Shown: positions 34,401 to 44,749 of the stretch, piece by piece | How the letters are laid out: the number at the start of each line of letters is the position of its first letter | Numbering within the stretch: position 1 is the stretch's first letter | Assembly (NCBI RefSeq): GCF_019578655.1 | Contig: NC_063261.1 | Span: 16,730,216 to 16,794,215 of the forward strand | Length of the DNA stretch: 64,000 bases | Origin: Ricinus communis | Lineage: Eukaryota; Streptophyta; Magnoliopsida; Malpighiales; Euphorbiaceae | Reading direction: 5' to 3' | Program-made: the position numbers and the translations under genes | The notes under the pieces: model-generated | Told to the model about the DNA's origin: nothing | The model's database searches: none | What the model saw: only the letters and a program-made list of their open reading frames with translations

Positions 34401-36645
34401 GGTTGAGAAACAAATTGACTTACAACCTGTATAGCAAAGGAGATATCGGGCCGTGTGATAGTGAGATAAATAAGACTGCCTACTAACCGACGGTACAAAG
34501 TAGGATCTGAGATAAGTGCTCCATCTTCACGTGTCAATTTCAAATTTTGCTCCATGGGGGTGGAGCAAACTTTGTTATCAGTTAAATTGGCTATTTTCAG
34601 CAAGTCATCAATGTATTTGCATTGAGTAAGAAGAATGCCACTAGAAGAGTAAGACACTTCGAGGCCAAGAAAATAAGTGAGAACGCCGAGATCTTTCATA
34701 TGAAAAGAATCATGGAGATGCTTCTTGAAATTTATAATTCCTTGTTCGTCACTACCCATAATGACCATGTCATCTACATAAAGAACCAATATCACAACAC
34801 CAGCATGAGAGTGACGAGTAAACAAAGATGGATCATTAGGACTCTGCTAAAAATCAACTGCGCAAATGGTAGAATAAAATTTCTCAAACCAAGCCCGAGG
34901 CACTTGCTTCAGACCATATAGAGATTTTATGAGTTTACAAACTAGATTAAGATCAGTAAGAGTGTATCCAGGAGGACACTTCATATAAACTGTCTCTTTC
35001 AAGTCTCCATGGAGGAAAGCATTTTTCACATCTAACTGATACAATGGCCATTGTTTACAGGATGCAATAGCTAGAAGGGTGCGAACAGTCATCATTTTAG
35101 CAACAGGAGCAAATGTTTCGTCATAGTTAATCCCATATTCCTGTTTATAGCCTTGGGCCACTAAACGAGCTTCATATTTATCTAAGGTACCATCAGCTTT
35201 AACCTTAATAGTATAAACCCATTTGCTTCCTATCACATAAGTGTTTGATGGTCGAGGAACTAAATCCCATATATGATTTTCATCCAATGCCTCAAGTTCG
35301 TCTTCCATGGCTTTTCTCCAACATGCTTGTTCTGATGCCTGATTAAAAGTAGAAGGAATCTTGACAAAATTGAGATTAGTAAATAAAGTATACCTGTCAT
35401 GAGGTCTCCTAAAGTTTGAAAGTTTTGATCTTTTTAAGAGTGGTGAATTTTATGGTGGAGCAGTGATGGAAGAGGTTGAAAGAGGACCTTCTGATCATGA
35501 TCAAGAGTAGGCTGAATAGTTGCTTCATCATCATTGACTAGATCATTATGAAGAGAGTTAGAAAAATTTTGCAAAAAAGAAATGGACGAACTGGAATCTA
35601 ATGGCATAGAAAAGGAACCATAAAAATACACATTTTCAAAGAAAAGTACATGATGAGAGATACGCATTCTTTTATTTTGAAAATCATAACAAACATAGCC
35701 TTTTTTAGTATCACTATAACCAAGAAAAACACATTTAGCAGCCTTTGCAGTCAGCTTATTTCATTCATGTGGAGAAAGCAAGACAAAGCACACACAACCA
35801 AAGATACGAAGATGCCGGTAATCTGGAGACTTATGATAAAGAGAATAATATGGAGACTGATTTCCCAATGTGGAAGTGGGTTGGCAATTGATAAGATGAA
35901 CTGCAGTATGCACTGCTTCGACCCAAAATTGAGGAGGAACACAAGATTCAAGTAAAAGAGTTCTAGCAATTTCCACAACATGGCAATTTTTTCGTTCTAC
36001 TACTCCATTCTGTTCTAGTGTCCCAGGACAAGATTGTTGAGTTATAGTTCCTTGTTCATGAAAGAACTTAATAAGATCTGAAGCAAGAAGTTCTCTACCA
36101 GAATCCGAACGAAATATTTTAATTATTTTGTCAAATTGTGTTTGAATCATGGTGAAAAAGATTTTTGCTATATTAGCCAATTCAGATTTTGATCGTAAGA
36201 AATATACCCATCTAAAACGTATATATTGATCAATGAATAGGACAAAGTACTTATATCCAAGTCTTGACAAAACAGGTGAAGGACCCCATAAATCACAGTG
36301 TATAAGATAAAAAGGTTCATTAACTTCCATAGTACTAGAAGCAAAAGGTAACTTTGCAAATTTTCCAATAACACAACTTTGACAAGTTTTTAAAAAGTCA
36401 GACTTAACATTCAATTCTTCTGGAAGAAAATTAGACTTGAACATATATTCTAACCTACTAGCATGCGGATGACCAAGACGACGATGCCATAGATTCCAAG
36501 TATTATTAGCAGTTGAAGTGTAGAATGAGATTGTGAGATATGCTGGGAAACTCTTTTCATTTACCAAATCTAGATGAAACAAGCATCCTTGTTTATGCCC
36601 TTCATGATCACTTGACCGTTCGAAGGTCCTGTACATCACATCCAA
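31500..36645 (-). pseudogene. Copia-3 pol (integrase, RT, RNase H), interrupted by a solo LTR
   Basis: The integrase frame 36645-35761 keeps the zinc module (WHRRLGHPH...CQSCVIGK) and all three catalytic positions: HCDLWGP, FRSDSGRE and LEQNGVVERKN. The RT frames 35308-34847 and 34825-34270 keep SKWVYTIKVKADG and LYVDDMVIMGSD with an intact YVDD; one TAG and small lesions separate them. RNase H begins at DADYAGC next to 34265, is cut by the 31949-34264 insertion, and resumes from 31948 with frameshifts to the end near 31491 (HERTKHIEMDCHYIREL). This is the least damaged pol in the window. Confidence 0.92.
31949..34264. mobile_element. 2316-bp solo-LTR-like insertion within copia-3
   Basis: The insert starts TGTAACACCC and ends GGCGTTACA, so the termini are an inverted TGTAAC...GTTACA. 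A perfect 5-bp target duplication, AACAC, flanks it (31944-31948 and 34265-34269). TGTAACACCC is a common start of long LTRs in plant Ty3/gypsy elements of the Tekay/Del type. No gag, pol, primer site or second LTR is seen inside, which fits a solo LTR left by LTR-LTR recombination. Removing it rejoins the copia-3 RNase H coding order exactly. A non-autonomous LTR element is less likely. Orientation is not fixed. Confidence 0.82.
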
Positions 36646-36701
36646 GAGAGGAAAATTTAACCAAACAATTTTGATCAGTCAATTATCCAATAGAGATCAA
36701 A

Positions 36702-37909
36702 TTAGCAATTAATCGGGGAACAAAAAAAAACATTGGGCAAATAAATAGAATTTTTGGACTTATCAGTCAGACATATAGTGCCAATCCATTCAATTGGTAA
36801 TTCTCTTCCATTAGCAGTAACAACGGTATGTTTTAAATGATAAGGTTTAAGTTTTGAAAAAACATGTTTTTGTCCAGACATGTGATTAAAGGCAGCTGAA
36901 TCAAGAAACCATTTGATTCCTTTACCTGATAACCCGGCAACAGAAATAGCGGAAGAAATAGCACCTGGAAGAGCTGATTGTAAAGTCTCTTGAATCATCT
37001 TTTGTACTGCTTGTGGGGTGAGATCACTCTCATTAGGAGTTGATTTTCCTTTATCATTGCTCATAGTAACAAAAACAGATGAACCTTGCTTCTTTTTCAA
37101 TAATCTGCAATCTAGAATTATATGGTTTGGCTTCTTGCAATAATTATAAATATTGCGCTTTTTGCAATGAGATTGAATATGCCCCAGTTCATCACAATGT
37201 CTACAATGAGTATCTTCTTTGCCTCCTTGCTTTGGTTTTGATTGGAATTTTTCACATGAAGCAATAAAAATTGCATCAACAGAATTTGATTTAGTATCTA
37301 GTTGGGCTTGTGTATTCAGCCTTGACTCTTCATGGATCAGATCTCCAAGCACAGATTCCATAGTCAAATCACCTCGATTAATTAAAGTGGATCTCGCGTT
37401 CTCAAATTCAGGGCGAAGCTTCATGAGAAAATGCATAATCCTTCCACGGTCTCTCTGTTTCTTAATCTCGGCATTACCTGTATCTGAGATTGAACAAGAA
37501 GAGATCATATCTTGTTCAGTCCACAATTTCATGATTTCAATATAGAAACTTCGAATATCTCTGCCCTCTTGACTGATACTTGCTAGTTCATATTCATTTC
37601 AAATTTCCTTGCTTGGTTTACCTGAGAATATACTCCTTTAAGATGATTCCACATTGCAGCAGCTGTTTTGAAGCACCTCAAACTTAATGCAATATCAGGT
37701 TCAATTAAGTTTAATATCCAGGTAATAACTTGAGCATTCTTTGTCTTCTATTGGCGTTTTGTTTCTGAATCACCTTCTTCCTTTTGAGACCCATCAAGAA
37801 TGGTAGAAAGTCCCTTTCATTCAATAAAAATCTGAAACTAAAATTCCCAAAGAGCATAATTTTTGCCGTTAAATTTGACAGAGATGGATTCACTCTTGGT
37901 TGCATCCAT
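36702..37909 (-). pseudogene. Copia-3 gag and protease relic
   Basis: A start at 37909 fits (MDATKSESISVKFNGKNYAL). Stops and a frameshift break the first third. The frame 37532-36702 is open for 276 codons and contains a CCHC knuckle (CRHCDELGHIQSHC), a second, damaged knuckle in which the first Cys position is Tyr, and the protease site WFLDSAAFNHMSG (DSA in place of DSG). Confidence 0.9.
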
Positions 37910-38004
37910 ATCAAATCCTCTAAAGGATGTTTGAAAAAGAAATTCTCAAAAGAATTTATAAAATAGCTGTAGCAAAAAAATAAATTTAATAATTTTCTCA
38001 ACCT

Positions 38005-38017
38005 AGCTCTGATACCA
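38005..38017 (-). promoter_or_regulatory. Primer binding site of copia-3 (tRNA-iMet)
   Basis: On the minus strand TGGTATCAGAGCT follows the 5' LTR directly. Confidence 0.93.
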
Positions 38018-38222
38018 TGTCAAGATTGAAGAAAAGAAGAAAGATGTGTCTCTATCATTACGTATTACATGTTAGTTATATAAAGAGCTAACAGCTATAT
38101 AAGGAAAACCTAGCTATTTGTGTATCTATACAAGGAATAACCAATACAAGAAAATACATAATAAGAGGAATTAACTAAGTGACAGCTAATGGTTTGACCC
38201 GATGATTCTTCTCTTATTGACA
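38018..38222 (-). repeat. 5' LTR of copia-3
   Basis: 205 bp, TGTCAA...TTGACA, nearly identical to 31298-31499. Confidence 0.95.
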
Positions 38223-40294
38223 GTAGCTGCTTCACAGGATGATTTTAGCTTCTCACTTTCTTGAATCATGTCTTTGAGCTGTTATTCCTGATTTTTAACT
38301 TCTTCCTTCAGTTTTTGCAAATATTCAAATTTTCCTCTATAGGCCTGGGACATACTCTGATATTCTTATTGTAACTCAAAGGCCTTATTAGTGAAGCCAT
38401 CATATTCTTGCTTGCTAGAGCTGAAAGAAGAGATCTTATTGGACATATCATTAACAACTTGCCCTTTTTCTTTAATGTCACCAAAAATACAAGACACCTC
38501 ATGCATAAGTTCAACAGTCTTAGTAGCTTTAAAAGGAGAAGTAATAGCAGCATATAACGTATGAAGGGAAGAAATAACCAGTTGTTGCTCATCTTTATTA
38601 AGAGTCAGCAATTCCAAGCCAGTTAATTGATGAAGAGTCTGCTTGGCAAACTTGACTGCTGCTTCAATAGAGGGAGCCAATGAAATACTCAATGAAGAAG
38701 CAGTAGCAGCTAAAAAAGAGAAATCAAGTCCTAAAAGAGGACCTACAAACTCTGGAACTAGAGCTATGTCCTATAATAAAAGTGAATAAAATAACTTTAG
38801 GGTTTTAAAAGTATGCATATCAAACCTAAACATTTGTAAAAGGAAATATGGAAGAAATGTACATGAGGTATGGGAAGAAAAGCTAGAGGCTTGGGTAGAA
38901 TAACAGTCGGAGATTTGGTTATATGAGGCTCTATATCATCACATTCCACAGGAGGAGAAAGAGATAAGTGGTGAGAGAGGGAGTACTCCCCTAGATACTC
39001 TATATCAGTAGGATTTTCATCCATATCCGTCTCAACATCCTTGCCATCCATAAGATCATCATCAGAGTCGCTATGGCCATGACTTTTGTTATCTTCAAAG
39101 TCTTTCGTATTTCCATGTCTTGAAACTTCAAGTGGATCCTCTTCGGAGTTAATAAAGGTACTCTTTAGAATATTTCTTTGAGACCTTTGAGTAGGAGCTG
39201 GAGAAACATAGGCTTTAGCTTTTGAATATTTGCCAACAACACTAGAAGAGGAAGACTTGTTAACTTTTTATTTCTTCTTTTGGGATGGTATGGAGAGTGG
39301 GCTTATAGCTTTCTGCATTTGTTCCCTTTTGATGATCTTCTTTGAGGTTGAAATGGAATCAAGGGCAAACCTGGAACTAGACAAGATAAAGTTAGAAAAT
39401 AAAATTGGTTTAAAGGCTATTTTTTTTAGACTAAGTTATGAGTGAGAAGACATACCTTGAGCTATACCACATATAGTAATTGGAACAAGTTGTGCAAATC
39501 TTTGAGGCCACCAGGTGTCAAAAGCAATTCTAGCATCATCATTAATCTCATAAATGGAGCAAGATAATTTTTAATATTTCTTAAGGAAAGCATCTATGCG
39601 CTGCATAGTAACATCATTAGGGAAAATAAGAGTTTTACTAGAGAAATCCAAGGTAGGTATGATTTGGTGGAGACCGAACTGCCTACACTAAAAGGAAGGT
39701 AAGTATCTCACAAAAAATAGAGGTTGAGCTGAAGGGATGCCAATAGTAAAATATAAAAAACCACTAATCACAAAAAGCCTCTATGTGGTAAAGACATAAA
39801 ATAGTATGGTCCTGAATACCATGGGATCAACCATATCCACAATCCTTTCCTTGATCCACTAAGGTATTTCTCTGCCAAAAGACCAAATGTCAAGCTTTGA
39901 TACCCCTTAATTGCCGGTAGATAGGGAGCATTTCATTATGGTAATGATATTACATTTCACTCTACAGGTCATAAGAAATCTACCTAAGGATAAGTAAGGG
40001 TCTAACATTTACATGTTCCTCAAAAAGATGGAAATAGACTAAGAGCCACAACTGAACAACCCACATGTAGTTCCCAGTCCTATACAATGGATGCTCTGTA
40101 ATCACCCTGTCCAAGGACTGATATATGGTGGCAAGTAGCTTAATGCCTAAAGCATAATAGGTCTTACCCGAGACTATACCCTTGGCTAAGAGAAGGAACT
40201 CCAAGCTAGGTTTATCGAAGGTTGGCAGAAGATGAATTGACAAATGAGGACCACATAAATTCAATATGCTCAGTATTTGAAGGGACTCTTTCAA

Positions 40295-40799
40295 AACCTT
40301 TATGTAGAGTATTTAACTGATGATATAACCTATGGTAATTATTTCTTTAATACACTGTCAATTAAATGGCTGTTGCTCCTCATGAAATGGACTCTCCAAT
40401 TGTTTTATGCTTATGCTGGATAATTCATAATTTTCCTTTCAAGGTTTGAACAGTGGTCCTAGACTTTTATTCATATCCACTCTTTTTTCCATTAATTGGA
40501 CGTGTATGAAGGTGCGAGGTCTATGGGTCTCTTGGAAACAAACAATCAACGACAGAACATTTTTTAACTATTTTAGCTAGAGTGAATTCGGAATTCAAAT
40601 ATTTCAAACCCTACAAAAAAAATATCAAATCGACAATATTCATTAATTTTCTCCAATTCAAAATCACAGTTACCAATTCTTATATTATGATTCGGTTTCA
40701 AAGATCCAATTTTAGATATCCCGAAGTTTGATTCAATTTCAGAAATTTTTCGATTTTTAAGTTCCATGGAACCATGGTCAGCTCTAATTTTAGGTTACT
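40295..40799. other. Non-coding, no gene seen
   Basis: Probably the remaining 5' part of the antisense ORF or its element. No LTR matching the sequence before 26221 was found. Confidence 0.4.
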
Positions 40800-41363
40800 A
40801 TTAGCTAACAGTTGCAGAAGCATTGATTGATAAAGCAATACAGAAATTTTCTTTTTCTTTTTTCTTTTTTCCCTCGGGAGGGAATCTTTCAACATATACT
40901 AGTTGGCACCAATATATATATATTTATTATATATATATATATATATATATAATAAATATTGGGGCATAATTGGTAAACAGGGATTTAACAAATGGATCAA
41001 TATTTTCTATTTTTTGAAATGAAAAAAGGAAAACATTTATCCGCTGGGTTGTATTAGAAAAATGAAGAGCAATTATTCCGCTATCATTTTCTCTGAATTT
41101 TGTATTGACGCGCCACTTTATTGGAAAAAAATGAGAAGAAAGACTCTCTCAAGAAAAAGAAAAAAGAAAGAAAGAACAAGTCAAGAGAACAACATTCTAT
41201 CATCTACTTACGTAGAACTACTCCAAACTACTTCTATAAATTCTCTAACTACTTCTCCTTTTGATACACCATTATTTGCTTCTTCATATTTCCTTTGATT
41301 TCTCCTTCTTCTGTACCTTTTGTAGCCTTTCATCATTGAACAGAGAAGGGCAAACAATTTAAG
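40800..41363 (+). promoter_or_regulatory. Promoter and first leader exon of gene D
   Basis: The region parallels the sequence upstream of gene E (about 51500-52301): AGTTGCAGAAGCATTGA, an ACTAGTTG block, GGATTTAACAAATG, and a TATA box with the same context (TATAAA 41235-41240 in D, 52229-52234 in E). TTGCTTCTTCATATTTCCT is shared downstream of the TATA box. It contains an (AT)n tract near 40914-40951. The shared architecture suggests these are real promoters. Confidence 0.6.
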
Positions 41364-41464
41364 GTAATTTTATTATCTTGCATGCTTCTCTGTCTATGAT
41401 CTTTTTTTAACTAATTAGAATGTTCCTAACTAATCGGCTGAATGCATTCTTTGATTTGTTGCAG
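41364..41464 (+). other. 5'-leader intron of gene D
   Basis: Donor TTTAAG|GTAATTTT at 41364, acceptor TTTGTTGCAG| at 41464 (101 bases). Gene E has the same donor context at 52302 and an acceptor at 52388, so the intron is conserved between paralogues. Confidence 0.65.
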
Positions 41465-41509
41465 GTTTCCTATACATATATATACATCTTAAGCTTTCTT
41501 GATTTTATC

Positions 41510-41971
41510 ATGGCTGATCCAATCACTGCTGCTGCAATTGGTGCTGCTATAACTGCTACTGCTACTTTAACTGCTGCAGCCATTGCTGGAACAATCGCGA
41601 CTACGAACCTGGTTTACCAAGTAGGGAAAGATGTGCGTGCCGCTCGTAAAAAGAAAACCTCTTACTTAAACAGCCTGCAGAAGAACTACGAAATGCTAGA
41701 GATGAAGTTACAGAAACTCATTGCTCTTGCCATGGATATGGATCGGGCTATTGTCATAACAGAGAAAGTTAAGAATAGTAGCACTTTCAAGACATGGAAA
41801 ACGAGGGTAGAGGAGATTCAGACAGAAGTGAGGGCTTTGCTTAACGAATATGAAAGCATTAGCCAAAGCAAGAAGAAAAAGAAAGTCTCGCTTAGCCAGA
41901 AGATGGAGGAGAAGTGCATGGAAGTTAGCGGACTAGTGGAGGAAGGAACTGTTATGATTGCACACTTTTGA
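41510..41971 (+). CDS. Gene D: stand-alone NLR-type coiled-coil protein
   Basis: Intact 153-residue frame. The ATG at 41510 is chosen because E starts at the same place (ATGGCTGATCC) after the same intron; an upstream in-frame ATG at 41420 lies inside the predicted intron. Residues 1-35 are Ala/Thr-rich and hydrophobic. Next come VYQVGKDVRAARKKK, then SYLNSLQKNYEMLEMKLQKL, then TWKTRVEEIQTEVRALLNEY (about 98-117) and LSQKMEEKCMEVSGLVEEG near the end. This is the layout of the CC region of At4g27190/RPS2-type NLRs: N-x2-YE, W-x2-RV-x-EI-x-x-EV, L, LS-x-KM. The frame ends before the P-loop region. Its 3' UTR is also shared with E. It is the only intact member of the D/E pair. Function unknown. 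Confidence 0.68.
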   Translation: MADPITAAAIGAAITATATLTAAAIAGTIATTNLVYQVGKDVRAARKKKTSYLNSLQKNYEMLEMKLQKLIALAMDMDRAIVITEKVKNSSTFKTWKTRVEEIQTEVRALLNEYESISQSKKKKKVSLSQKMEEKCMEVSGLVEEGTVMIAHF

Positions 41972-41999
41972 TCATTTCTTGTTGGATTATTAGAACTAA

Positions 42000-43395
42000 A
42001 GCAGGATGACTGTTTGCTTCAATGGCTTGATGGTGTGGGAAGTAGATGTCATAAATAAATAATTGATAGGTTGTTCTTGTTGTCAAAATTTTAATTCTCG
42101 CTGTGAGTAAACATATATGACTATTCTAAGAATAAATATATATGTATTCTTTTAAGTTGTAACCGCTCATTGTTTTTATTTTAAATACTGAAGTTTGACA
42201 CTTCTCTTTATTACATTTTCTTTATCGTGTCGCATGATTTAAAAATATTATAAATATAATAGAAAAATAAATATATGTTCGATATTTCAAGGCGATTATT
42301 ATTATAATTATTTATATTAATTTATATTATTTATTATATTATATATATTCTATATTAATTTATTATACTATAATTTATAACTTCTATTTAGAAAAAAATC
42401 AACACAAGGCTATTTTATCTCTTTTTACCTTTTATGATGTCAAAAAAAAAAAGGGGCGAATGCGGATTTGTTTGAAACAGTTCAAAAATAATGACATTAT
42501 TATTATTTTATTCAACTTTTGGAATAATTCTATTTAATATCTTTAAACCTATTTTATCTCTTAGGTGTTTTATTTTTTTATTCTTTTTTTTGTCTTTTAC
42601 ACGATTTTTCTATTTCCACTCAAAATTCTCATTTCTCATCAATGTTTAAGATTTTAATTAAATATAATTCTCAATTTAATTTTAAGTTCTTCTTTATCTT
42701 TTATTAGAATTTTTATTATCTTTTAAGATGCATTTTATTTTATTTTTTTAAATTATTATAAAAAGTATATCATTCTAGCAATTTACAGCCAAATTCAGAG
42801 AAATAAGAATTCTATAAAACATTTTACAAAGAAAACCATCAATTCATAATGACTTTTAACTATGCAAATAGTATACACATCTTGGCTCCTGAGATTAATG
42901 CTCCATTGATGAATATTGTCTTGGTTCCAGCAATATGATTTAAATGAAGTGAGATGTATAAGCTATAAAAACACAAATGGTAATGAATTTCACCCAAATG
43001 CATGGTAAAGCAGTGTGTAGTGTAAATTTAACGTGCAATCGAATGATAAAAGATAAATAAACTTTTAAATCTTATAAACTCAAAAATTATATTGACAATA
43101 ATAATAACAAAAGTTATGTACAAATCAGAAAATAAGAGTATTTACGATGCTTAAATTTAAATAAACATTTGAAAGTAACACATCGATACAATAACACAGC
43201 AAATAAAATTGTTCATGCTTATTAATATCTTTAAACTATCTAAAGCTAAAAGCTACCTTCAAGAACCGAAGTGCCATTTCGTAAACACAATTGGTAATAA
43301 CGGCAATCTACATTTAATTGATTACGAACATTGTCAAATCTTTAAGCAACAATTCAGAAAAAGAAAGTACTAAAAAATGCAAGCAATTGGGAATT
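42000..43395. other. Intergenic AT-rich DNA
   Basis: The 3' UTR of D (with AATAAA-like signals near 42050-42130), then AT-rich DNA. If the minus-strand gene at 43410 has further exons they would lie here or beyond; none is recognisable. Confidence 0.45.
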
Positions 43396-43409
43396 AATTA
43401 TTTATTTAC

Positions 43410-43820
43410 CTCAAGAATCCAAAGGCTATCAAGATATTCTTCAAAAATCCCATAAGCTTCTTCTTCCTGCATAACTGGCGGCTTATCGGACCACCGCCGC
43501 CGCTTCTTGCGCTTCCTTCTAGAAGTTTCTACTTCTTCTTGTCCATCAAAACCGTCCTTTTCTCTAGTTCTTTTATTCTTATCTCGAAACTTGAATTTGA
43601 ATTTCTGTGACCAAACAGTTTTAGCACTGGAATCTTTTCGGTGACTGTGCCTAGTTGTGATTATAGAAATGTATGGCTTTTGAAGAGTAAAACGCGAGTA
43701 GAAATTTGAATTCTTCAACGGCAACAAAGTTTTTTGACGGAGATTTATAGTGCCAGGTTTAGTTAACAAAAGTAATCCGCCACCGGCACCGCCGGTAGCA
43801 CCACCACTCGCCATTTGCAT
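43410..43820 (-). CDS. First exon of an unrecognised, probably organelle-targeted protein
   Basis: Minus-strand open frame from ATG 43820 (or 43814, which has the better context, CAAATGGCGAG). Its GC content is clearly higher than the surroundings. Residues 1-75 are Gly-, Ser-, Thr- and Arg-rich with few acids, like a chloroplast or mitochondrial transit peptide. A basic block (RRKRKKRRRW, about 102-111) follows, then acidic EEEAYGIFEEYLDSLWILE. At LE the sequence reads GAG|GTAAAT (donor at 43409), a good donor in phase 0, and an in-frame stop comes four codons on. So this is probably exon 1 of a multi-exon gene whose other exons I cannot find. A single-exon 140-residue protein is the alternative. 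Confidence 0.5.
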
Positions 43821-44192
43821 CCACCAGTACCCCCAGCAGAAGCGGAGGTGCTACGTTGCTTCTCCATTAGCCACTTTCTCATTATCCTTCTATTGACAAT
43901 AATAATTATTTTTTATTTTATTTTTATATTCAATAAATAATTAAATTTAATTTTCTAATAGAATTAGATTAATGGTTGATTTTTATTTATTATTTAATTC
44001 TTATAATTAAAATTATATTAATTTCTCTACAAAAAGAATTAAATTTTTTTCATAAAATTTTCAATGTAATTTTTATTTACAAATTTTAAAATTTTTATGA
44101 GTAGATTTTTTGAATAACTTTTAAGGATAACTCTACGTTTTTATAAAATATTATATTTATATTTTATATGATATTGAATTTTTATGGTTAGG

Positions 44193-44745
44193 CATGTTCA
44201 TATTTAATAATTTATAGATTCATTAGATATAAACTGTAAGTTCATCGATAATACGATATATGTTCATTGAAGAAGTACTATTAATGTAGATACAAGTAAC
44301 AAGATCATTAAATAATGCTTATAAGTTCATATTATTGTCAACGGTAACTTCATCAGTTACCATATGAATTTATATTTTTAAATTATAAATTTCTAAACTA
44401 TAATCTATGAATTTTAGGTATATGTACGATGAACCTATAGTTTATAAATTATAAACTTTTTATTTTTATTCATGTTTGATAAGTTGTAAGTTTATTAAAC
44501 ATAAATTGTAGGTTCATTGGTAGTACAGTATAGGTCCATTGAAGATTTACTGTTAAGTATAGTTATATGTAATAAGATTATTAAATTTGCTTATTAGTTC
44601 ATTATATATAAAGTGTAAATTCATCATTTGTGTTAATATATAAATCTATTTTTAAAATTATAATTTTTATACTATAATCTATCAATCTTAGATCTACGTG
44701 TGATGCGTGAACCTTTTATTTTTAACCTATGAACTTGTATTTTAT
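44193..44745. repeat. Tandem duplication, unit about 278 bp
   Basis: A unit from 44193 recurs from about 44471. In the same order both hold GCATGTT or TCATGTT, ATATAAACTGTAAGTTCAT or CATAAATTGTAGGTTCAT, then CATTGAAGA, AAGAT(C/T)ATTAAAT and ACTATAATCTAT. Divergence is moderate, so the duplication is old. It is non-coding and AT-rich. Confidence 0.7.
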
Positions 44746-44749
44746 TATG

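Larger units (their letters stand above)
31298..38222 (-). mobile_element. Copia-3: young minus-strand Ty1/copia carrying a nested insertion
   Basis: 6925 bp including a 2316-bp insertion. The LTRs (31298-31499 and 38018-38222) start TGTCAA and end TTGACA and differ by only about five substitutions and a 3-base indel. A perfect target duplication, GTAGC, lies at 31293-31297 and 38223-38227. The primer site, on the minus strand, is TGGTATCAGAGC from 38017 downward; the polypurine tract (minus) is GAGGGGGGA, ending at 31500. Both flanks read into the same antisense coiled-coil frame. It is the youngest of the copia copies by LTR similarity. Confidence 0.96.
31136..40294 (-). pseudogene. Antisense PMD-like ORF with coiled-coil tail, split by copia-3
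   Basis: Minus strand. The N-terminal part (40294 to about 39460) has blocks typical of the plant-mobile-domain (PMD) proteins carried by plant transposons: KTYYALGIKLLATIYQSLD, GNYMWVVQLWLLVYF, FDTWWPQRFAQLVPITICG. An acidic linker follows (about 39110-38900, Asp/Ser-rich), then a probable intron (donor near 38862, acceptor TTATTATAG near 38773). Last comes a helical C-terminal part (38770-38223). That frame resumes on the far side of copia-3 at 31297 and ends at TAA 31138-31136 in a charged coiled coil (ECNKKLEEVHHLREQHRLK). A few stops show it is dead. Its antisense position behind the gypsy pol fits the extra ORFs known in Tat elements, some of which carry a DNA-transposon-type domain. 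Confidence 0.65.

Noticed and set aside
35650..35955. Plus-strand ORFs inside copia-3 (for example 35650-35955, 37219-37545)
   Set aside because: Antisense shadows of the integrase and gag frames.
41420..41509. Longer N-terminus for gene D from ATG 41420
   Set aside because: The added 30 codons lie largely in a predicted leader intron conserved with gene E, where the matching start is ATGGCTGATCC.
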